NCBI GenBank assembly: GCA_964020975.1
Contig: OZ026613.1
Span: 120,649,685 to 120,713,684, forward strand
Length of the DNA stretch: 64,000 nt
Direction of reading: 5' to 3'
DNA from: Hermodice carunculata
Lineage: Eukaryota > Annelida > Polychaeta > Eunicida > Amphinomidae
In this document: piece after piece, positions 56,174 to 64,000 of the stretch
How positions within the stretch are numbered: the first letter of the stretch is position 1
Layout: every line of letters starts with the position of its first letter
Notes under the pieces: generated by a model
What the model saw: the letters and a program-made list of their open reading frames with translations, nothing else
The model's database searches: none
What the model was told of the DNA's origin: nothing
Made by a program: the position numbers and the translations under genes

Positions 56174-56301
56174 GTTGTAAGAAGCCATTTGCAATTAGAT
56201 TACAATCAAATGAAACAATTCAAGACCTGTTACGTCCACCTATTGGGTTCACAGCCAGGTGGCTTGTCTGTTACCCCAAAGACAAAAGAGTGAAGAAGTT
56301 G
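56174..56301 (+). CDS. Possible internal exon 1 of an unknown host gene
   Basis: The plus strand is open and reads as ordinary protein (KPFAIRLQSNETIQDLL, GFTARWLVCYPKDKRVKKL) up to TTG and a consensus donor GTAAGA at 56302. A weak 3' splice site (GTCAAG) lies at 56168-56173, directly after the pyrimidine-rich tail of the hairpin-capped repeat. The exon ends in phase 0, matching the start of the next candidate exon at 56776. Two Cys residues in a CxxC arrangement (CQGC) stand at the N-terminal edge. I do not recognise the protein. The upstream exon was not found. Confidence 0.4.
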
Positions 56302-56775
56302 GTAAGAACAGTGGTTTGCAAGTCACATGTTTGACATAGAGATAGATTTGGATGGATCTGTTACCTGTGCATTGTAATTACAGGTAATCTGACTGTCTCA
56401 TTAAATACTTTTCCTGGTGGCTATAAATTGTTTTCAAACTTGACTTTTTATGAAAAACTCTGCACCCAAGTTTAAAAAACAACAAAATATATCATCATGT
56501 GTGAAGAGTAAAACTTTAAACCAAATTTCAAAGCTGTTCTTCCAGTAAAAGTCAATCCGAGATTTCTACTGGCCAATAGTATGAAGAGGGCAAATTACTG
56601 TAGTTCTAGAAAGTTTCACACCTGACTTAATTTCATTTTTGTTTGATGCGCAAAATTAAAATGTGGGAAAATAAATCAGAAAATGGAAATGAAATTTACC
56701 ATTGGGCAGGAGAGTCCAATGGTTGGCAGTAATCTGTGTACGTAGCTGGAATAACCAAGTGGCTTATTGTTTCAG

Positions 56776-56892
56776 TATCCAGCTTGTCTTGCAGCGAGTG
56801 TGATGGATGAACAACGAAAACGTCCAAGATGCACAATGCTATTTGACCATGTGCAGACCATGACAGCTGGTCATGCTGTGATTGCATGCATG
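56776..56892 (+). CDS. Possible internal exon 2 of the same gene
   Basis: A strong 3' splice site (CTTATTGTTTCAG ending 56775) is followed by 117 bases, 39 codons in phase 0, and a donor GTATGA at 56893. The reading continues from the preceding candidate exon: YPACLAASVMDEQRKRP then CTMLFDHVQTMTAGHAVIAC. The intron between them is 474 bp. The complementary strand is also open here (56696-57016) but has no splice support. The next downstream exon was not identified; an acceptor at 58006 is out of phase. The family is unknown. Confidence 0.45.
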
Positions 56893-58173
56893 GTATGACG
56901 ATTACATCGTCAACATACGAGAGCATTGCCTTGGTTTTAGTGTATATCAGGCCAGGTTCAGTAAGTTCCAGTGTTTCTGGCAATTTTTGCCTGTGTACTT
57001 CCCATGGAAATTGCATTTACAATTTAAATTTTGCACTGCCTTTAAACGTATGAAAATATAATGCTCAAACATTTTCAAATTTTGCAAGAATACAATTTGC
57101 ATGAAATTAACCTGACAAAACAATTCCTAGAACAAAGTAAATATGTGCAACTTGGCTTGACTTAAATACAAAATAAAGCCAGGAAGATTTGTTGAGATCA
57201 TAGTTGTGAATGTTACCGCTTCAAGCTTTGGGTTGTTGTGTGTGGCGTTTTCTTGAATTGGGTGCAAGCAAAGGGGATATCTGTTTTAGGATTGTCTGGG
57301 TTTCCCACTTCAACGGCAATGAGAGATGAAGTGAGGATTTTGGTTTATAAGGTGTAAATGTAAGCGTGACACAACAGGACCAGATTGACACTGATTGAGC
57401 ACAGGAAATCAGGATAAGTACATCTCATCATGTCCTTGATTTGTTGGCTGGGTGCCAGCAGGGGAGAGCTCATAGCTATTTAGTTGCCATGCACCATATT
57501 ATCAGGTAGGAATGACAGACAGGTGCCCAGGATTGTGCCACAGGAGACCACCATAAAAAGGCAGCACATCTGAGGGGAAGCCACTGTCTGTTGGCCTGGT
57601 CTTTTTACCACCAATTTATGCTGAAACAGCCAGCCACAACATGCGACGTTTCCATTTTATTTTCAAAGCTGGTCTTTGAGAGAAGAGGGGGTGGGATTGT
57701 CAACTGGCAGCTCTCAAGTTGGACCATGATATTGATTAGTTGGTGGTGGAGAGAGTGCAGTGGGAATTAAGAATCCCTCCAGCAGTTAAGTGTAGTTTAG
57801 ATAAAACAGCTTTAATTAAACAGGAAATACTTGAGGTTCTATTTGTGAGGTCTGAATTGGATCTGTAATATTCAGAATATTGTCTGGCACACATGAAGAA
57901 AATTAAAGTTAAATGAAATAAATATTGAGAAAATTGAAAAAAGATATTTGATATACACTTCAATGGTTAGAATATTATCACCTGTACTATTGTTTTTTTT
58001 TAATAGTTTTCAAACAATCTGTTTATATGAAAGTGACAGAGTGTTTAGAGTGTTTTGTATATCAGTCCATTGGTCTGTACAATAGGTCTGTACAGCCACC
58101 ACACATCCAGAGAACAAAAACCTGCAGTTCTTACAGTTTTGATCAACAGCTGGAGATATCTAACATTGTTCTA
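56893..58173. other. Probable intron or intergenic sequence
   Basis: No further exon in phase with 56892 was found. A plus-strand open stretch at 58010-58251 begins after a good acceptor (TTTTTTTTTAATAG) and has mixed composition, but its phase does not match and it runs into a minisatellite, so it is left uncalled. Confidence 0.35.
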
Positions 58174-58440
58174 GTCAGTGAAAATAAGCTGCCACTGTTG
58201 TCTCAGTCAGCCAAAGTAAGCTGCCACTGTTGTCTCAGTCAGCCAAAGTAGGCTGCCACTGTTGTCTCAGTCAGCCAATGTAAGCTTCCACTGTTGTCTC
58301 AGTCAGCCAAAGTAGGCTGCCACTGTTGTCTCAGTCAGCTGGGACTTGGCTCAGTCTGCCAGAGTGACCTGACAGTGGTCTCAGTCAGCTGGAGGATGTC
58401 GCCACTGTGGTCTCAGTGAACGGGAGTGAGATGCCTAGTT
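58174..58440. repeat. Minisatellite, 32-bp unit, ~8 copies
   Basis: Units containing GCCACTGTTGTCTCAGTCAG; the last units (58340-58440) are strongly diverged. Confidence 0.93.
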
Positions 58441-58482
58441 TGTTTCTTCGATCAAGAGGATTATGTTGTCGCTTGATTGCAG

Positions 58483-58806
58483 TCACCAGGAGTGAGTAAT
58501 GACTTGATGCCAGTCAGTAGGAGTAAGTCATGACTTGATGGCAGTCAGAAGGAGTAAGTCATGACTTGATGGCAGTCAGCAGGAGTAAGTCATGACTTGA
58601 TGGCAGTCAGCAGGAGTAAGTCATGACTTGATGGCAGTCAGTAGGAGTAAGTCATGACTTGATGGCAGTCAGTAGGAGTAAGTCATGACTTGATGGCAGT
58701 CAGTAGGAGTAAGTCATGACTTGATGGCAGTCAGTAGGAGTAAGTCATGACTTGATGGCAGTCAGTAGGAGTAAGTCATGACTTGTTGCCAGTCAGCAGG
58801 AGTAAG
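58483..58806. repeat. Minisatellite, 31-bp unit, ~10 copies
   Basis: Units containing TAAGTCATGACTTGATGGCA; each holds the palindrome AGTCATGACT. The array follows the 32-bp one with only about 40 bases between. Confidence 0.95.
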
Positions 58807-60565
58807 GTGTCCCTAGTTCCATAGTAGGAGCCAGTTATGGCTGTTGTCTTGGCGAACAGAATTAAGCAGCTGCTTGTGTCAAACCATTTTTGTCTCCATA
58901 AACAGTAAAGGCAGACAGACATATAGCACGACCAGGGAGCCTAAGTACACCATCGGATGATTGGTCCAACTGATACCCAGTGTTTTTATTGGATAATAAG
59001 GTTGAAAATTGCGGTTGTCTTTATTACTATAGTTGTCAATATGAGTGTACTTGATCCTGCCCAGTGTGTGTGGCGCCTATTCAGTGTCAGCCGTGCAAAC
59101 TAAACTGCTGTATCCCAAGTCATCCAAGCACACGTGCCTAACCAAAAGTAATCTTTATTAAAAGTATAATATCCCTGCCATGTCTCCGTTCTCCTCAAAA
59201 CGAAACATTACAATCTTCAAAATAAAAATTGCAATTCTCTAGTGCCAAAGAAATAAAATCGATAAAGCCAAGCATTGTGGGCTGGATTTCTCCTGGTGCT
59301 CAACTACATGGTACATGTGCGGAGGTTCACAGAGGACCTGGCAGTGAACACTGAGAGTGGACTGGGCTGCAGAATTATAGTAGAAATCATAAAGAGTGGC
59401 TCCCTGCAGGGTGCTTATCTTGAGACTACATGTGTGGAGGGCCAGCTTAACCCTGGAATTCTCAAACTGGCCATGTGTCAAATGTTATCTGCATCAATAT
59501 TTTACTGAACCAGCTCATTAGGGAAAGCAGATTTTGAAATGAGAATTGAACGCATGACCTATCAGAATTACCCCCAAGGTGAGGAGTACCTTCCATTGGG
59601 CTGGGGTGAACACTTACCATATCCAGTCACTGCCAAGAAAAACTGTGGAGACGAAGTTTGAATATTAGGGTGAAAAGGAAATGACCAGTTCTGCAAGGGC
59701 TGCCTGATCATCTTTGTAACTTTTGGTCTGTTTTCCCTCAGTAACTACGAAGAATTTCAAAATAATAGGATAAGCGTAATGACTACAGGATCAGCAGATG
59801 GCACCACCAGTTACAGGTTCCTGCTTGTCCGTCCCCAGATTTGTTAGAACAGCCATAGGCACTAGAGTTACTAGGTGGCACCACTCGCTAGACTTTCCTG
59901 TGATACCACTTATCCAATCAGATGGATTAGGGGCACCAGGCCACACACAAGTTGTGTACAGTATACTCTTGTGGAGGAAGCTTGTTCATGGACACATCCT
60001 GCACATGGACAACATCAATAGGATTTTCTTGTAGCTATCTTAGGCCACCTTTCCTGGCAAAAAGCAGGACGGAAGATGATTAGTCATCAATTTGTGCAGC
60101 CAGTAAAGAGATACCCTTGTGTTATGGAATGGCTGCTGTGTTAATGAGTCACTGTTTGCTATGCTAATGATGTACTTCATGGACTGAGCTGAAGTTAAAA
60201 TTAAACAACCTATTGATTTCACTTCAAAATAGGCTTGCTGATAGAGACATTTATCATGAAAAGAGGGAGAAAAGTATTTTCCACAGTAATGACAAGCTAA
60301 TGTACAGGTCAAAGGTAACATGTGGCTGGCCAGTGGAAATCCCCTCTTATGCACACCCAAACATAAACACAGATGGCTTTCATCACGACTGTCAATAAAT
60401 GTTGCTTTTACTGCATGATCTGTTTTATAGTGAAAAATCTTGAAAAATATGCAAATTATCAATGTTTATGGTTGCAAGAGCCTTTTTTCACGTGGTGTTA
60501 GTCTGGCAGCCAGTAATTGACGCTGGGCAGTGTATAGAGCAATTCTTGGAGCCAAACTGTATGGT
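58807..60565. other. No supported gene
   Basis: Open stretches at 59275-59508 (plus), 59239-59481 (minus) and 60040-60462 (minus, 140 codons) show no motif and overlap each other or lack splice context. No repeats recognised. Confidence 0.4.
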
Positions 60566-61277
60566 CCTGATAGCTTATTGCATGGACCTGATAACTTACT
60601 GTATGGACCTGATAGCTTACTGTATGGACCTGATAGCTTACTGTATGGACCTGATAGCTTACTATTCAGACTTGATAGCTTATAATTACTGTATGGACCT
60701 GATAGCTTACTGTAATGTTCTGATAGCTTATGGTATTGTCCTGATAGCTTTATGTATGGACCTGATAGCTTACTGTGGACCTGATAGCTTACTGTATGGA
60801 CCTGATAGCTTACTGTATGGACCTGATAGCTTACTGTAATGTTCTGATAGCTTATGGTATTGTCCTGATAGCTTTATGTATGGACCTGATAGCTTACTGT
60901 GGACCTGATAGCTTACTGTATGGGCCTGATAGCTTACTGTATGGGCCTGATAGCTTACTGCAATGACCTGATAGCTTACTGCAATGACCTGATAGCTTAC
61001 TGCAATGTCCTGATAGCTTACGGTATTGTCCTGATAGCTTAGAGTATTGTCCTGATAGTTTACGTTATTGTCCTGATAGCTTACCGTATGGACCTGATAG
61101 CTTACTGCAATGTCCTGATAGCTTGTGGTGTTGTCCTGATAGCTTACTGTAATGTTCTGATAGCTTACTGTATGGACCTGATAGCTTACTGTATGGACCT
61201 GATAGCTTACTGTATGGACCTGATAGCTTATTGTATGGACCTGATAGCTTGCTGTATGGACCTGATAGCTTACTGTA
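60566..61277. repeat. Minisatellite, 21-bp unit, ~34 copies
   Basis: Units of CCTGATAGCTTACTGTATGG with many variants (GTAATGTT, GTATTGTC, GCAATGTC). A block of about 127 bp is duplicated at 60709-60835 and 60836-60960. In one frame it encodes a 7-residue repeat (DLIAYCM); 18-bp deletions of the unit keep the frame open. Confidence 0.96.
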
Positions 61278-62602
61278 TCTGATAGTTGTTTTGTTATTTT
61301 TCCACTTTTTACACACCCTGGTTGTAGCCTAGTTTATTGTTATTGCACCAGAGTTAAAAGCAATTGAGAAAGAATTTGCAGTTTTGTCCCCCAGAACAAG
61401 TTTAACTGTGAAATGGAAAATATCCTGGCTTTAGAGATGGGTTAAACAGAGATACGTGGATGTGGTGTACTGGTACATGTACGCAGTGAAACGTGTATGA
61501 AGCAATCTGCAGAGGATTCAATGGAAATCAAATTGTATTGAATTTCCAGATTGCTGACAAAATATGGCAAAGATGTAGTGGAGAGTGTAAGTGGACATTT
61601 GGAGTGCCTGTATAGCCTTCTGTGTGTAGCAATAATACAGTTACAACCACCTAAGCCTCGTGGACTCAGCTTTAAGGAAATCACTGTCCAGATTGATTGT
61701 AGAAATCAGTTCACTTAGCTGAGTGAGCTCCCAGCATCTCTTTTACATGCAAGTTTGGTGTCAAGGGGGACGCATATATTTCAATAACATTGGCAATATT
61801 GCAGGCTTCCGTAGTGCTGTGGATAGCTGGTCACTAAAGGTTAACCCTATCCTCACTATCTGCCAGCTATCGTCTGGGCGGCTTTGACATCAGAACAATT
61901 TTGAATAATTTATTTTTATGACTATATTGGTCTAGGACATGTGTATACATTTTAGGTGTAAAAAGCAAATTTGTACAGGACATTGTCAAGAAAAAGCAGT
62001 CAAAAGTCCAGAAAAAATGAGCAGAATGGCAGCCCTGGATCCTGTGTGTCACTTGCCGAGGCGTCAGCTTTCGGGATATCACACAGTAAAGTGACCACTG
62101 TCAAATAAAGGTTCACATGCTGCATGTACGGATGATTCCTTGTCATTGGAACAATTATGTAGCCTATGATGAGAGTTTTATTTTTGATGTGGTGCAACCA
62201 TACAGTATTAGACAGCCATTTGATATCTTTAACTGACTCCAAAATGTTGCAGTATTAGACAGCCGTTTGATTGACTCCAATGTCAGAGGACAGTTTCTAC
62301 AGGAATAAGCTGAAGCATGTATGGATTGCATCTGGCTGTCTGTCCCTGTAGAGAGCCAGAATTATCACAAAGCCAGTCGTGTGGCCTAGAATCTGGGACT
62401 TTGTCAGATTACTGCACAAATTGATGGGAAGTCTGGGGTCCATCTCGAGTGACCTTACGATTTAGTGGTAAATCCAGGATTTTGTTCTGTTTTACAGCAT
62501 GGACATGTGATGTGGAATGGGAGGTGTTTTGTGCCACGCTTACTTATGCCGTGTTTACTTGTGTTGATCCAGGTCTTTACTACATCATGTACTTTGTACA
62601 CT
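61278..62602. other. No recognised feature
   Basis: About 1.3 kb with only short open stretches. A direct repeat CAGTATTAGACAGCC(A/G)TTTGAT lies at 62203 and 62251. Confidence 0.4.
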
Positions 62603-63232
62603 TGCCATTTGATCCTGAGTCAGTCACCATGTAGTTCATATAGGTGCCATTTGATCCTGTGTCAGTCACCATGTAGTTCATATAGGTGCCATTTGATCCT
62701 GTGTCAGTCACCATGTAGTTCATTCAGGTGCCATTTGATCCTGTGTCAGTCACCATGTAGTTCATATAGGTGCCATTTGATCCTGTGTCAGTCACCATGT
62801 AGTTCATTCAGGTGCCATTTGATCCTGTGTCAGTCACCATGTAGTTCATATGGGTGCCATTTGATCCTGTGTCAGTCACCATGTAGTTCATATAGGTGCC
62901 ATTTGATCCTGTGTCAGTCACCATGTAGTTCATTCAGGTGCCATTTGATCCTGTGTCAGTCACCATGTAGTTCATATAGGTGCCATTTGATCCTGTGTCA
63001 GTCACCATGTAGTTCATTCAGGTGCCATTTGATCCTGTGTCAGTCACCATGTAGTTCATATAGGTGCCATTTGATCCTGTGTCAGTCACCATGTAGTTCA
63101 TTCAGGTGCCATTTGATCCTGTGTCAGTCACCATGTAGTTCATATAGGTGCCATTTGATCCTGTGTCAGTCACCATGTAGTTCATATAGGTGCCGTTTCA
63201 GTCACCATGTAGTTCATACAGGTGCAATTTGA
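62603..63232. repeat. Minisatellite, 42-bp unit x 15, dimeric
   Basis: Units containing GTGCCATTTGATCCTGTGTC and ending in CATATAG or CATTCAG. The two endings alternate, giving an 84-bp higher-order period for much of the array. 42 is divisible by three, so one plus-strand frame stays open for 255 codons (62465-63232) as 14-residue repeats; this is not evidence for a gene. Confidence 0.96.
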
Positions 63233-64000
63233 TCCGGTTTCAGTCACCTTCCTTTTTCTAGCACTCATTCTAAACCTGGTCAGGGACATAAAATGGATGG
63301 GAGATAAAGTTTGCTTGATACTTTGGGATATTTTATAATTTCCAGAGGTTATTGCCTTGTACTCAGTTATAAACTTCTCTTACCATTCCAGACACCACCA
63401 CCCCTCCCCCTCCAACTCTCAAATGGCATTAGTTAAAACAATTTGAAACTGTGCAGGAGGCTAAAGCCTGAATTCTATGTGCATCAGGTTATTTCAAGCT
63501 CAGTGACCAATGTTTGACTAATGCCACGGGCCTCATGCCTCTTTTTTTAACTAACAACTGAAACTTTATGACACATTTTTGACAAACACCTCAAACCTTA
63601 TGACTCAATTACAACTAACGCTTTAACCCCTGTGACACATTTTTGACGGTCACTTGAAGCCTGTGACACATGTTTGACTGAGAGGACTAGGACGTGACAG
63701 TGGTAGAGGGAGAGGACATTTACTTTGATAAAAGGCATCAACAGAAACACTGTTTGGAAAAAAGAATTTGTAAAAATTAATAAATTAATATGAATCAAAA
63801 TAGACTGAGCCCTTGGTAAAAATGGAAGAGCCGAGCGGCAGGGAGCGGCGGCCGACGGCAGACAGCATCTAAGTAAGGGCTGCTGCAGGCCACCGCCATA
63901 TGCCGCTGCCTGCCGCCGACCTCCAGTCAACCGCAAACCCTTCTATTGGTTTTTGACAGCATCCAGCAGTGGCTGGCCGCCGCTGTCTGCCAGTGGCCGC
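63233..64000. other. No gene; GC-rich right edge
   Basis: AT-rich until about 63820. There the composition changes sharply to GC-rich, with GCGGCGGCC, TGCCGCTGCCTGCCGCC and GGCAGACAG present both directly and inverted (63857, 63985). It may be the start of another repeat that continues beyond the window. Confidence 0.4.

Noticed and set aside
56696-57016. 106-codon minus-strand frame
   Set aside because: Overlaps the plus-strand candidate exon that has a strong splice acceptor and phase agreement; no splice or poly(A) support on this strand.
60040-60462. 140-codon minus-strand frame
   Set aside because: No motif, no splice context; composition compatible with chance in AT-rich DNA.
1-64000. 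tRNA, rRNA or snRNA genes, telomere repeats, LTR pairs, capsid or integrase genes
   Set aside because: Looked for characteristic boxes and motifs on both strands by eye; none recognised.

Overview
The window is non-coding-dominated genomic DNA from a eukaryote, almost certainly a marine invertebrate. There are no operons, no ribosome-binding sites, no rRNA or tRNA genes and no complete host gene. The guess at the organism rests on four things: a Penelope-like reverse transcriptase of the kind common in aquatic invertebrates, a CR1/Jockey-type LINE, many small DNA transposons (hAT-, Tc1/mariner- and TTAA-type), and repeats that combine a terminal hairpin, a (TCCG)n tract and ~146-bp tandem cores. 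That last layout resembles the 'pearl'/Helentron-associated elements known from bivalve molluscs. I cannot name the species.

Layout. 0.9-2.5 kb: reverse transcriptase of a Penelope-like element (minus strand), abutting a minisatellite. 3-10 kb: small MITEs, a 36-bp minisatellite, then a 3.8-kb hairpin-capped repeat (5.95-9.77 kb) that holds a hAT-like element (6.5-8.7 kb), itself holding a Tc1-like MITE and a second hAT-like element. 10-24 kb: seven major minisatellites, two TTAA-type MITEs with internal hairpins (14.1 and 18.8 kb), and a related hairpin at 13.3 kb. 24-33 kb: a possible terminal exon at 24.1 kb, more minisatellites, ~148-bp tandem cores (25.4-26.2 kb) and further hairpins. 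33-40 kb: minisatellites and the remnant of a GIY-YIG endonuclease (37.1-37.5 kb). 40.6-43.1 kb: a LINE on the minus strand split by a 1.4-kb hairpin-capped element. 43-52 kb: minisatellites, two more TTAA MITEs, a LINE-like 3' tail. 52.9-56.2 kb: two more hairpin-capped repeats, followed directly by two possible host exons (56.17-56.30 and 56.78-56.89 kb). 58-63 kb: four long minisatellites. By eye, about thirty tandem arrays occupy roughly a fifth of the window.

Two systems stand out. First, a family of ~230-250 bp TTAA-flanked MITEs carries, about 30 bp from one end, a hairpin of 24-43 bp arms. The arm sequence differs between subfamilies, yet the two arms of most copies still match each other. 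Second, a group of unrelated-looking repeats shares an architecture of terminal hairpin, (TCCG)n or (GT)n tract and tandem ~145-bp cores. Two copies of one family differ by a compensatory base-pair change in the hairpin stem, and tail hairpins of different families share the same six-base loop. Both point to selection or a copying mechanism acting on DNA secondary structure.
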